Positions 10,199 to 18,484 of a stretch of DNA of 64,000 bases are shown piece by piece. Origin of the DNA: Thermotogota bacterium ADurb.Bin062 (GTDB lineage Bacteria > Thermotogota > Thermotogae > MWEM01); NCBI GenBank assembly GCA_002071085.1, contig MWEM01000001.1:37104-101103 (forward strand), read 5' to 3'. The notes under the pieces were generated by a model. That model searched no databases and was not told where the DNA came from. It was given only the letters and a program-made list of their open reading frames with translations. Position 1 is the first letter of the stretch, and each line of letters opens with the position of its first letter. Position numbers and translations under genes: made by a program.

Positions 10199-10852
10199 TT
10201 ACCCGTTTTTCCACTTCAGGATCGTGGCTTTCGGGTCTGCGGCGCGGAACAGGGCCGACCCCGCTACCAGTATATCGGTTCCGCAGTCGCATAGCTCCCG
10301 GTAGTTGTCATCGTTCACGCCCCCGTCCACGGAGATGAGAAACCAATTCTCTCCGGCTTCACGCATACGCGCCAATTTTCGTATCTTCTCGAAGCTTCCG
10401 GAAATGAATCGCTGGCCTCCGAATCCCGGATTCACGCTCATAATCAAAACCCCGTCCACGTAAGGTAGGATCTCTTCGAGGAGAGAAACCGGGGTGTGCG
10501 GATTCAATGAAACAAACGCCTCCACCCCGGCGCTTTTTATACGGGCGATGGACGCGTGGAGGTGTGGACAGGTTTCATAGTGTACGGTCAGCGGATTCGC
10601 CCCGGCTTGGATGAAGCCGTCGATATAGTCGTCCGGCCGTGTGATCATCAGGTGAACATCCAACCTAAGGGAGGTGACCCGTCGAATCGCTTCCACCACG
10701 GGGATCCCGATAGTGATATTCGGCACGTAATGGCCGTCCATCACGTCGATGTGTAGATAGTCGCTGACCTCTTCGACGCGTAGGATATCTCTCTCCAAAT
10801 TGGCGAAATCCGCTGCTAAGATCGATGGTGAGACGCGTATGCGATGTTTCAT
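10199..10852 (-). CDS. rpe: Ribulose-phosphate 3-epimerase
   Basis: The enzyme interconverts ribulose 5-phosphate and xylulose 5-phosphate in the pentose phosphate pathway. The 217 residues hold VSPSILAADFANL, HIDVMDGHYVPNITIG, DVHLMITRPDDYI, the flexible loop MSVNPGFGGQRF and the phosphate site SVDGGVN. I chose the ATG at 10852, which has GGAGA just upstream and overlaps the rsgA stop by 4 nt (ATGA). The pairing rsgA-rpe is common in bacteria. Confidence 0.96.
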   Translation of the reverse strand: MKHRIRVSPSILAADFANLERDILRVEEVSDYLHIDVMDGHYVPNITIGIPVVEAIRRVTSLRLDVHLMITRPDDYIDGFIQAGANPLTVHYETCPHLHASIARIKSAGVEAFVSLNPHTPVSLLEEILPYVDGVLIMSVNPGFGGQRFISGSFEKIRKLARMREAGENWFLISVDGGVNDDNYRELCDCGTDILVAGSALFRAADPKATILKWKNG

Positions 10853-11808
10853 CTCTTCTCCTTTTGGTACTTGAGGTTCGGGCGCGCGCGCTCGTAATCG
10901 GCCTGCTCGCGATACATCTGCAGATAGTTTTCGTATCGTGAGGGTAGGATCTCCCCTTCGGCCACCTGCTCGTGAACCCGGCAGTCTGGCTCTTCTATAT
11001 GTAAGCAATCTTCATAATAACAGTGGCAGCCTGCCCTGACGAACTCAGGGAAACAGAATCTCAACTCATCGGAAGGGATGTGCGTCAGGCTGAGGTTCGA
11101 GAATCCGGGGGTATCGGCCACCAACCCTTTGTTCGCGACCGGCAGGAGCTCCGAATACGACGTCGTGTGCCTTCCCACCTCAAGCTGTTTGGAGATTTCA
11201 CCCTCTTTCAACCCCAAGGAAGGGTCGATCTGATTGAGCACTGTACTCTTGCCCACGCCGGACATTCCCGCCAGCGTGGAGATTTTTCCCGAGAGGACGG
11301 AAGCGACTTCCCGGATCCCTTCGCCGGTTTTCGCAGAGACCAAGACAACCGTGTAGTCTTTGGAATAATAATCTACCATAGAGTGGAGTAGCTCCCGGCT
11401 CTCGTCGTCCAGCAGATCGATCTTGTTGATCAAAAGGCACACTTCGAGACCGTTTCGCTCGGCCAAGACCAGAAAACGGTCTACGATAAAGGATGAGACC
11501 TCGGGGCATTTCAAGGTCGTGACCAACAGGACCTGATCGATGTTGGCGATATTCGGCCGGTCCAGGACGTTCCGTCGAGGGAAGATATTCTCGATTCTTC
11601 CTTTCAGACGGGCATTTCGATCGTCCGTCCTTTCGAAGTCCGCATCGTCGAAGCCCGTGTATTCCACGATATCTCCGATGATCGGGCGGATGTTTTGGGC
11701 TTTGAAACGTCCGCGCAAAGCGCACAAGAACCGTTTCTGGGTGAGGGTGTCTTCGACCGTGACGATATTTGAGTGGAAACGAACTACGATTCCTTGGCGT
11801 CTGTCCAT
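10849..11808 (-). CDS. rsgA: Small ribosomal subunit biogenesis GTPase RsgA
   Basis: RsgA is a circularly permuted GTPase that helps mature the 30S subunit. The 319 residues show an OB domain, then G4 LLINKIDLLDD, G5 VSAKTGEGI, G1 LAGMSGVGKSTVLNQI and G3 VADTPGFSNL, followed by the zinc site built from CHCYYEDCLHIEEPDC. The ATG at 11808 starts MDRRQGIVVRFH, a normal RsgA N-terminus. It lies inside the end of the GNAT gene (25-nt overlap). Confidence 0.96.
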   Translation of the reverse strand: MDRRQGIVVRFHSNIVTVEDTLTQKRFLCALRGRFKAQNIRPIIGDIVEYTGFDDADFERTDDRNARLKGRIENIFPRRNVLDRPNIANIDQVLLVTTLKCPEVSSFIVDRFLVLAERNGLEVCLLINKIDLLDDESRELLHSMVDYYSKDYTVVLVSAKTGEGIREVASVLSGKISTLAGMSGVGKSTVLNQIDPSLGLKEGEISKQLEVGRHTTSYSELLPVANKGLVADTPGFSNLSLTHIPSDELRFCFPEFVRAGCHCYYEDCLHIEEPDCRVHEQVAEGEILPSRYENYLQMYREQADYERARPNLKYQKEKR

Positions 11809-12395
11809 TTTTTTCCGTTTCGTTCGATGAGGTCGCGACCCTTCTCCAAAATCAACCCCATCATGATGAGATCCTCGACCCGCCCGGTCTCGAAGACCAC
11901 GGCGCCTCTTCGCCGGCCCTCGACCACGAAACCCAAAGACCGATAGAGGGCTATGGCCCGGAGGTTGTTCCCCATCACGTGCAAGGTCACTCTCTTCAAC
12001 GTAGGGTTCTCGGAAGCCCACGAGAGAAAGGCTTCCATCATGCAGCGCCCGATACCCGCCCCCTGATAATCGGAAGCGACCGATATCCCGACTTCTCCGT
12101 CGTGGCTGATGCGCTGTTTCATCCCTCCGATGAAGTTGGTTAGACCGACCACGCGCTCGCCGTGTAAGGCGAGGATCATCACCGCGTTTTGTCCCTGGGT
12201 GTGCGCCTCGATGTATTCCTTTTCATATTTCACGTCCAGATTCACTTCCCAGGAGCGAGAGATCATGTATTCGAAACGATCCTGTTGGTCTTTTGTGTAA
12301 CGGATAACCCCTTTCGCGTCTTCAGGCTCCGCGCTCCTGATCCATATCTCCCGGTTCCGGTGGTCCTTAAAAATTAACGGACGTATCTCTCCCAT
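11784..12395 (-). CDS. GNAT-family N-acetyltransferase
   Basis: The 203-residue protein fits the GNAT fold: IWIRSAEPEDAKGVIRY at the start, then RVVGLTNFIGG, the acetyl-CoA loop VASDYQGAGIGRCMMEAFL (Q-x-x-G-x-G) and the closing LHVMGNNLRAIALYRSLGFV. It may acetylate a protein N-terminus or a small amine; the substrate cannot be told. The ATG at 12395 follows AAAAGGAG. It is the first gene of the minus-strand run ending at lplA, and a -10 box (12424-12429) lies 29 nt upstream. Confidence 0.87.
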   Translation of the reverse strand: MGEIRPLIFKDHRNREIWIRSAEPEDAKGVIRYTKDQQDRFEYMISRSWEVNLDVKYEKEYIEAHTQGQNAVMILALHGERVVGLTNFIGGMKQRISHDGEVGISVASDYQGAGIGRCMMEAFLSWASENPTLKRVTLHVMGNNLRAIALYRSLGFVVEGRRRGAVVFETGRVEDLIMMGLILEKGRDLIERNGKKWTDAKES

Positions 12396-12423
12396 TTTAC
12401 TCCTTTTCGTATCGGATGTCGGA

Positions 12424-12451
12424 ATTATACCATGGCCGTCCATGCTATAAT
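12424..12451. promoter_or_regulatory. Symmetric divergent promoter between the GNAT operon and the cinA side
   Basis: TATAAT occurs on the minus strand at 12429-12424 and on the plus strand at 12446-12451, both with an extended TGN. The 28 bp between the outer ends form an imperfect palindrome (ATTATA-CATGG near-repeat). Neither side has a good -35 at 17 bp. Confidence 0.5.
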
Positions 12452-12532
12452 TGTGCGATCGCGGGTAAAAGAGATGGGAGTATGCCCCCTAACGCGGGAG
12501 AATTCTTGCGCGAAGACGTATGGTGGTGAGGA

Positions 12533-12640
12533 ATGCTCGATAGGGTACTCCAAAAGGAGCTGCAGAGGTCGTTTTTTCCTCGATGTATGAGGTTTTCTTA
12601 TGGCGCCTTTCGACTTAGAAACAGCGTATTTAGTGATTGA
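12533..12640 (+). CDS. Possible 35-aa ORF upstream of cinA
   Basis: An ATG with TGAGGA a few nt upstream opens a 35-residue frame beginning MLDRVLQKELQRSFFP and ending at a TGA 21 nt before cinA. It could be a leader peptide, a tiny gene or chance. I see no homology. It lies downstream of the plus-strand -10 at 12446. Confidence 0.2.
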   Translation: MLDRVLQKELQRSFFPRCMRFSYGAFRLRNSVFSD

Positions 12641-12661
12641 CCCGATTGGGAGGGCCGAAGT

Positions 12662-13837
12662 ATGGTAGTGGAACTGATTACGGTGGGCACGGAGATTTTA
12701 TTAGGAGACATCGTGAATACAAACGCCCGATACCTCGCCCGGAGGATAGCCGATTACGGGTTCAGCTGTTACCGTCAAACGGTTGTCGGGGACAATCCCG
12801 AACGTTTGAGGAGAGCGATCGGCAATGCCTTCGAGTCTGCCGACCTTGTCATCACCACTGGGGGATTGGGTCCGACCGACGACGATCTGACCAAAGAGAT
12901 CGCGGCCGCGTATTTCGGCCTTCCCTTGTCCTTTCACCCGCAGTCCTGGGAACGGATACGGGAACGCTTTTCAACCAGAGGGATGTCCGTTCCGGAATGT
13001 AATAGAAAGCAAGCCTTTTTCCCGATCGGCGCCCAGATATTGGAAAACCCGAACGGCACGGCGCCTGGAGCGATGTTCGGCAACGGGGATAAAACGATCG
13101 TGGTTCTACCCGGTCCGCCCTCGGAGATGATCCCGATGTTTGAAGCGGGTGTTGTGCCCTTTCTGGACGCCAAGCACGACGGCATCATCTCATCGAGGGT
13201 CCTTAAAACCGTTGGCGTCGGAGAGAGCGCGCTGGCAGAACTTTTGAAACCGATTATCGACAACCAAAGCAACCCGACCGTCGCCACTTACGCCTCCGAA
13301 GGGGAGATCACGGTCAGGGTGACGGCGCGCGCCCCCGATAAACAACGCGCTCTGCAGATGATCGAGGATACGCAACGATCGATCCTCCCCCTATTGGGAG
13401 ACCTTTATTACGGTCAGGACGACCAGTCCTTGGAGGGACGGGTTATAGAACGTCTGATCGAGCGGGGATGGAACCTCGCGGTCTTTGAGTCGCTCACAGG
13501 GGGTGCCCTGTTTGCGGCGCTATCGAGTGTGAGCGAATCGACGCGGGCGCTCTCGCGCGGCTGGTGTTTCAACGCGGAGGAAAAAAGTCGGAAATGGCTG
13601 TCGGAAACGCAAGGGGTCAACGGTAACGGGGCGCTCGCCTTCGCCAGAGCGGCGAAGGCTCGCGCGGGTTCTAACGTAGGAATCGCCGTGTACACACAAG
13701 AGCCGCAACAGGCGACGATTGCAGTATCTTTTCCGGAATGGGAGGTTCAGAAAACCGTTCGTTGGCTTGATACGCTCGTCAAAGGGCGTCGCCGGATCGT
13801 GAAGGAGGCCCTGAATATCCTGCGTTTGGAAGGGTAG
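12662..13837 (+). CDS. cinA: CinA-family protein with degenerate C-terminal deamidase domain
   Basis: The N-terminal half (about 1-250) is a clear CinA/MoaB-like domain: MVVELITVGTEILLGDIVNTN, then TTGGLGPTDDDLTKE, NPNGTAPGA and VVLPGPPSEMIPMFE. This half carries ADP-ribose pyrophosphatase activity in studied members. The C-terminal half (about 265-391) is where the NMN deamidase (PncC) domain should be. FESLTGG replaces the usual ESCTGG, and the later segment normally reading like VTGxAGP appears as VYTQEP, so this domain is probably changed or inactive. Length (391 aa) is a little short. GGAGG is absent; GGGAGGGCC lies close to the ATG. Confidence 0.85.
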   Translation: MVVELITVGTEILLGDIVNTNARYLARRIADYGFSCYRQTVVGDNPERLRRAIGNAFESADLVITTGGLGPTDDDLTKEIAAAYFGLPLSFHPQSWERIRERFSTRGMSVPECNRKQAFFPIGAQILENPNGTAPGAMFGNGDKTIVVLPGPPSEMIPMFEAGVVPFLDAKHDGIISSRVLKTVGVGESALAELLKPIIDNQSNPTVATYASEGEITVRVTARAPDKQRALQMIEDTQRSILPLLGDLYYGQDDQSLEGRVIERLIERGWNLAVFESLTGGALFAALSSVSESTRALSRGWCFNAEEKSRKWLSETQGVNGNGALAFARAAKARAGSNVGIAVYTQEPQQATIAVSFPEWEVQKTVRWLDTLVKGRRRIVKEALNILRLEG

Positions 13838-13864
13838 ATCGCCCGGTTTTCGCGTTTTTTCCTC

Positions 13865-13893
13865 TTGCAATCTCCGAGAATATGTGTTACACT
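13865..13893 (+). promoter_or_regulatory. Promoter of the TAXI-TRAP operon
   Basis: TTGCAA (13865-13870), a 17-bp spacer and TACACT (13888-13893) precede the operon. The transcript would start near 13900, about 93 nt before the GTG. Confidence 0.6.
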
Positions 13894-13992
13894 ATGTTTA
13901 TCGTTCTTCCCATCGCTTGTTTTGCTATTTCGCGCACCCTATTACGGTTTTTTTTATTACCGGCAACATACTTATTGAAGGAGGAGATCTAC

Positions 13993-14937
13993 GTGAAAAA
14001 AGTCGCTTTCCTATTCACCCTGGCGCTCGTATTCTCTTTATCCCTCGTTTTTGGCGTTATGAATCTGTACATGGCCACAGGCGGAACTTCTGGAACCTAC
14101 TATCCTTTTGGGGGAGCCGTTGCGCAAGTGATCGGCCAGCGCTACCCTGAAGTGCGTATCCGCGTCCAATCGACAGGCGCTTCGGCTGCGAACATTCGAT
14201 TGATCGCCGAGAAAGAAGTGGACATCGCGCTGGTCCAAAACGACGTGATGCACTACGCCTATACCGGCACCGTCCTCTTCAAAACCGGCAAGATCACGAA
14301 CTTTTTAACTCTGGCGACGGTCTACACGGAGGTTTGTCAAGTGATCGCCAAAGCGGACGGCAGCATCAACTCCATTGCTGACCTGAAGGGAAAGAGAGTG
14401 TCGGTTGGAGATGCCGGAAGCGGAGTCGAGGCGAATACCATCCAAATCCTCGAAGCCTATGGGTTGACCTTCAAAGACATCAGCGTTCAGAACCTGTCTT
14501 TTGCCGAATCTGCCGCGGCGCTCAAAGACCGCAAGATCGACGCGTTTTTCGTCACAGCGGGAATTCCGACGACCGCGATCATCGAACTCTCCAGCACCAA
14601 CCCGATTAAAGTGCTGTCTATCGACCCGGACAAAGCCGATGCGCTGATCAAGAACTACCCCTTCTATGTGAACTTCACCATTCCTCCCGACACGTACAAG
14701 AACCAACCGGAAGCGGTGAACACCGTCGCGGTGAAAGCGACCTTTATCGTTCGCGCCGACCTTCCGGTCGACACCGTGTATCATATCACCAAAGCCATAT
14801 TCGAAGGACAGGCGGAGATCGCGGAAGCCCATGCGAAAGGAAAGGAGTTCAACCTCCAAGAGGCCGTCAAAGGGGTCTCCGTTCCCTTCCACCCCGGAGC
14901 CGAAAAGTATTTCCGTGAAGTTGGAGCGATCCAATAG
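13993..14937 (+). CDS. TAXI-family TRAP transporter solute-binding protein
   Basis: This is an exported binding protein that delivers a substrate to the fused TRAP permease encoded at 15557. The 314 residues begin with a signal peptide (VAFLFTLALVFSLSLVFG) and show the TAXI landmarks MATGGTSGTYYPFGGAVAQV, STGASAANIRLIAEKEVDIA, LKGKRVSVGDAGSGVE and FFVTAGIPTTAI. I used the GTG at 13993 because AGGAGGAG precedes it; an upstream ATG in the same frame gives no proper signal. Substrates of the family include glutamate and other organic acids; none can be assigned. Confidence 0.94.
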   Translation: MKKVAFLFTLALVFSLSLVFGVMNLYMATGGTSGTYYPFGGAVAQVIGQRYPEVRIRVQSTGASAANIRLIAEKEVDIALVQNDVMHYAYTGTVLFKTGKITNFLTLATVYTEVCQVIAKADGSINSIADLKGKRVSVGDAGSGVEANTIQILEAYGLTFKDISVQNLSFAESAAALKDRKIDAFFVTAGIPTTAIIELSSTNPIKVLSIDPDKADALIKNYPFYVNFTIPPDTYKNQPEAVNTVAVKATFIVRADLPVDTVYHITKAIFEGQAEIAEAHAKGKEFNLQEAVKGVSVPFHPGAEKYFREVGAIQ

Positions 14938-14945
14938 TCCGTCAA

Positions 14946-15446
14946 ATGAGTTTATTCCAGGCGCACGTCACCGTGCGCCTGATTCTTTCTTTTGCCCGGT
15001 CGCGTCTACTCTTTTTCCTCGTTCTGATCGCGTCGATTTTCTCACTCGGTTTCGCACGAGTATTAATCATCGAAGACGCGGTGACGGCTGAGGAGATCGC
15101 CCGTTTTGACTTACTCGAAGGGGGGTCTTTTTCGATCGGCTTCGTCCACTCCGTGAATCAAAGCCCAGTCGAAGAGACCTATGAGATTTCTAATGGAAAA
15201 ATATGGCTCGCGTCGTGTCTTTATTACCACTTCGGGGCGGGAGTCCAAACGGAGGTTCTGCCCGGGCAAGAGTGGCTCACACTTCCCGACGGCGGGATGC
15301 TGATCGAAAACATACGGCTGGAGATCGGCGAACTGATGTACATCGTTGGGACGGTGAGCGACCACGTCCTGAAGATCCAAGAAAAGACAGTCAGTTTGAG
15401 AGAATTGTGCGGTAGAAACAGAAAGATTCTCGTTCGATATCAGTAA
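14946..15446 (+). CDS. DUF1850 protein of the TAXI-TRAP operon
   Basis: The 166-residue protein has an N-terminal membrane segment or signal (about residues 9-37) and the DUF1850 pattern GGSFSIGFVHSVNQSPVEETYE, then WLASCLYYHFGAGVQ and LPDGGMLIENI. DUF1850 genes often sit between the TAXI binding protein and the fused permease, as here. Its job is unknown; a role as a small accessory subunit is inferred from this linkage. Confidence 0.82.
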   Translation: MSLFQAHVTVRLILSFARSRLLFFLVLIASIFSLGFARVLIIEDAVTAEEIARFDLLEGGSFSIGFVHSVNQSPVEETYEISNGKIWLASCLYYHFGAGVQTEVLPGQEWLTLPDGGMLIENIRLEIGELMYIVGTVSDHVLKIQEKTVSLRELCGRNRKILVRYQ

Positions 15447-15556
15447 AAAATTTATTATATACGAAGCTTTAAGAACATCTCGCTTACCGGATCGGGCGTC
15501 CAAGAAACGAAGGAGTCGTGCGGTTCGGCCTAGCGGTATATCCGGAGGTGTTACTC

Positions 15557-17587
15557 GTGGCGGAAGAGAAAAAGAAGGGTCGAAAAGACGCCGAAATGAA
15601 GAAATCTCTCGAAGATAAACAGGTGGCGATGAGCGGGGGGAACGAGAGCTCGGAATTTGAAACGGTAAGCGAAGAACAAGTGAAAGCGGTTCTGGCCCAA
15701 TACGACCGAGAATCGAATACGAGAGAGTTTACCGGTATTCCGAAATACATCGTTCGATATCTGCTCGTAGGGTTTTCACTATACGGTATTCTTGCGAACG
15801 TCGTCTTCACTCTCCCAGAACAAATCAAACGGGCGAGCTTCATCGGGATCGTCATCTTTATCGCATTTCTGCTGTTCCCCGCATCGAAGAAAATTAAAAA
15901 ACGCGTGAATCGTGTGCCCTGGTACGACTTAGCCCTCGGTATCGTGGGGTTCTGCGCCTTTTTCTACCTGGTCGTCAACTTCCGCACGATAGCCGATCGC
16001 GCGGGTTTGTTCACACAGACGGACTTGATTTGGGGCGTGATAGGCATCCTGATCGTTTTGGAAATCTGTAGGCGGGCCGTGGGGTTGCCTATCGTCGTCG
16101 TTGTTTCGTGCTTCATCGCTTTCGCTTTTTATTCGGGTTTTTCTTTTAAACGGCTCGTTACCCATCTTTCCTACACTTTGGAAGGGGTCATCGGGATACC
16201 GTTAGGAGTTTGTACGACCTTCATCGTTATGTTCATTATGTTCGGCGCCTTCTTGGAAAAGACTGGAGTCGGTCAGTTCTTTATCGACGTATCCAACGCC
16301 ATCGCGGGGTTTGCGAGTGGGGGCCCGGCGAAAGTGGCCGTCATCGCCAGCGCGATGGAAGGGATGGTTTCGGGGAGCTCGGTATCTAACACCGTGGGCT
16401 CGGGGAGTTTCACCATTCCGATGATGAAAAAAATCGGTTATAAACCCGAATTCGCAGCAGCGGTCGAAGCGGCAGCCTCTACCGGCGGACAGATTATGCC
16501 CCCAATTATGGGAGCCGCAGCGTTCCTGATGGCGGAGATCACGGGTATCCCATACTCAAATATCGTCATTGCAGCTTTTTTACCCGCTGTTCTCTACTTC
16601 ACTGGGATATTTCTGATGATACATTTCGAAGCGAAAAAGTTGGGTCTGAGAGGAATGACCAAGGAAGAGCTGCCAAATTTCTGGAAACTCCTCTTCACCA
16701 AAGGATTTTTACTCATCCCGCTGTTTGTCATTATGTATTTGATGATGTCCGGCTCCACTCCTACCATGGCGGCGTTTTGGTCGATCGTTTCCGCGATCGC
16801 GGTCAGTATGGTTCGAAAAGACACCCGCTTAACCCCCAAAAAAGCGGTGGATGCTTTAGAGAACGGGGCGCGTAATACCCTCGGTGTCGCGATCGCTTGT
16901 TCCGCGGCCGGAATCATCATCGGTGTCGTGACCTTGACCGGCGTGGGACTCGATCTCGCGACAGGCCTCTTAACCCTATCTGGCGGGATCACAATTCTGG
17001 CGCTGTTCTTCACCATGCTCGCCTGTATCGTGCTCGGAATGGGTGTTCCCACCACCGCCAACTACGTCATTATGGCCACGATCACCGCTCCCATCGTCGT
17101 GAAATTGGGGGTTCCGCTGATGGCCGCACATATGTTCGTCTTCTATTTCGGAATTGTTGCAGATATTACGCCACCGGTCGCGTTAGCCGCCTACGCGGGT
17201 GCCGCTATCGCCCATTCCAATCCTTTGAATACCGCTATTACGGCGACACGGTTAGCGATCGCGGCTTTCATTATCCCCTATATGTTTGCGTTGAACCCCG
17301 CGATTCTTCTGGGACCGCAATCCTTTTCGACGGTCGCTTCGACCCTGCAAGTGTTGTTTATGATCATCACGTCCTTCGTGGGGATGGTCGCGGTGTCGGC
17401 GGGGATGGAAGGCTACCTGCTCAAAAAAATGCGGGTTTGGGAACGGATCTTGGCGATCGCGGCGGGCTTGCTACTGATCGATCCGGGGCTGGCGACCGAC
17501 TTGATCGGTTTTTCTCTTATCGCCTTGGTTATCGTCGTGCAGTACTACGGCTCTCGTTCGAAAGGCCAACCGGTGACGGCTGCCTAA
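15557..17587 (+). CDS. TRAP transporter permease, fused 4TM/12TM (TAXI type)
   Basis: This is the membrane part of the transporter, with the small (DctQ-like) and large (DctM-like) subunits fused in one 676-residue chain. The charged N-terminus (about 50 residues) is followed by membrane helices. The large-subunit core is evident in MEGMVSGSSVSNTVGSGSFT, IPMMKKIGYKPEFAAAVEAA, STGGQIMPPIMGAAAFLMAE and GMGVPTTANYVIMATI. I chose the GTG at 15557, which has GGAGGTG 6 nt upstream. The same architecture is standard for TAXI systems. No terminator is seen before the repeat region. Confidence 0.94.
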   Translation: MAEEKKKGRKDAEMKKSLEDKQVAMSGGNESSEFETVSEEQVKAVLAQYDRESNTREFTGIPKYIVRYLLVGFSLYGILANVVFTLPEQIKRASFIGIVIFIAFLLFPASKKIKKRVNRVPWYDLALGIVGFCAFFYLVVNFRTIADRAGLFTQTDLIWGVIGILIVLEICRRAVGLPIVVVVSCFIAFAFYSGFSFKRLVTHLSYTLEGVIGIPLGVCTTFIVMFIMFGAFLEKTGVGQFFIDVSNAIAGFASGGPAKVAVIASAMEGMVSGSSVSNTVGSGSFTIPMMKKIGYKPEFAAAVEAAASTGGQIMPPIMGAAAFLMAEITGIPYSNIVIAAFLPAVLYFTGIFLMIHFEAKKLGLRGMTKEELPNFWKLLFTKGFLLIPLFVIMYLMMSGSTPTMAAFWSIVSAIAVSMVRKDTRLTPKKAVDALENGARNTLGVAIACSAAGIIIGVVTLTGVGLDLATGLLTLSGGITILALFFTMLACIVLGMGVPTTANYVIMATITAPIVVKLGVPLMAAHMFVFYFGIVADITPPVALAAYAGAAIAHSNPLNTAITATRLAIAAFIIPYMFALNPAILLGPQSFSTVASTLQVLFMIITSFVGMVAVSAGMEGYLLKKMRVWERILAIAAGLLLIDPGLATDLIGFSLIALVIVVQYYGSRSKGQPVTAA

Positions 17588-18484
17588 TAAACGAGTCACG
17601 AAAAAGAATGCCCTTGGGGCGTATCGCGAGACTTCGTGGGCTTCCGAAGTCAGCCCGCTGGTTACCCCGCGATAACCCACGCGAGCATCGCGGCGTAAGC
17701 ACCCCTTCTTTTCGCGACGGCGCGATACACTTTTGTGCTTGTTTTGAAAAACAGGGTTCGCACAGAGGGCACAGAGAGCACAGAGAGAGCAAGGATCGGG
17801 GCGTAAGCGCCCCTTCTTTTCGCGACGGCGTGATACGCTTTTGTGCTTGTTTTGAAAAACAGGGTTCGCACAGAGGACACAGAGAGCACAGAGAGAGCAA
17901 GCATCGCGGCGTAAGCGCTTCTTCATTTCGCGACGGCGCGATACGCTTTCGTACCTGTCTTGTAAAACAGAGTTCGCACTGAGGACACAGAGAGCACAGA
18001 GAGAGCAAGCATCGAGGCGTAAGAGCCCCTTCTTTTCGCGACGGCGCGATACGCTTTTGTCCCTGTCTTGTAAAACAGGGTTCGCACAGAGGACACAGAG
18101 AGCACAGAGAGAGCAAGCATCGCGGCGTAAGCGCCCCTTTTTTCGCGACGCCGAGATACGCTTGGGGGTGCCCTGGGCACGCCGATTTTTAGTTGGCCTG
18201 TCTCTAAAATAAAAGACAGGAGAGAGCGCATCGCTGGATTTCGTTAGTATCGCGAGACTTCGTGGGTTTCCGAAGTCTGCCCGCTGGTTACCCCACTATA
18301 ACCCCACGCGGCCATCGCGGCGTAAGCGCCCCTTCTTTTCGAGACGGCGCGATACGCTTCTGAGAAAGTCAAAGATGCGTATCGCGAGACTTCGTGGGCT
18401 TCCGAAGTCAGCCCTTTGGTTACCCCGCGATGAACATTTTAGTTATGCACCCCAAAACTTGAACCACAGCGATGCCTTTCCTTA
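17588..18484. repeat. Repeat mosaic between convergent genes
   Basis: No credible gene was found. The stretch holds three copies of a 56-61 bp unit beginning CGTATCGCGAGACTTCG (17620-17680, 18247-18306, 18377-18432), the 108-bp tandem array (17685-18164), one more separate copy of the array's GC-rich core (18313-18357), a degenerate 18-bp palindrome (18181-18197) and, reversed and diverged, the 53-bp element also found at 38078 and 45291 (18419-18465). Confidence 0.85.
17685..18164. repeat. 108-bp tandem repeat array, 4.4 copies
   Basis: Units start at 17685, 17793, 17901, 18009 and 18117, exactly 108 bp apart; the last is cut after about 48 bp. Each unit begins G(C/G)ATCGCGGCGTAAGCGC, runs through CGCGACGGCGCGATACGC, then AAAACAGGGTTCGCACAGAG and a purine-rich ACAGAGAGCACAGAGAGAGCAA. 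Units differ by scattered substitutions. Since 108 is a multiple of 3, several reading frames stay open across the array, which produces long false ORFs. Confidence 0.93.

Noticed and set aside
10853..11008. 52-residue N-terminal extension of Rpe
   Set aside because: It lies inside rsgA; the ATG at 10852 has a ribosome site and matches the family start.
11809..12021. 71-residue N-terminal extension of RsgA
   Set aside because: It lies in the GNAT gene in another frame and is not RsgA-like.
16897..17982. 361-aa plus-strand ORF
   Set aside because: It is a shifted frame of the TRAP permease gene continued into the repeats.
17529..18116. 195-aa Cys-rich minus-strand ORF over the tandem array, and other long frames there
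   Set aside because: They are open only because the 108-bp period is a multiple of 3. There is no ribosome site, several frames are open at once, and part overlaps the TRAP permease gene.
17685..18164. CRISPR array
   Set aside because: Units are 108 bp, contiguous, without unique spacers, and there are no cas genes.
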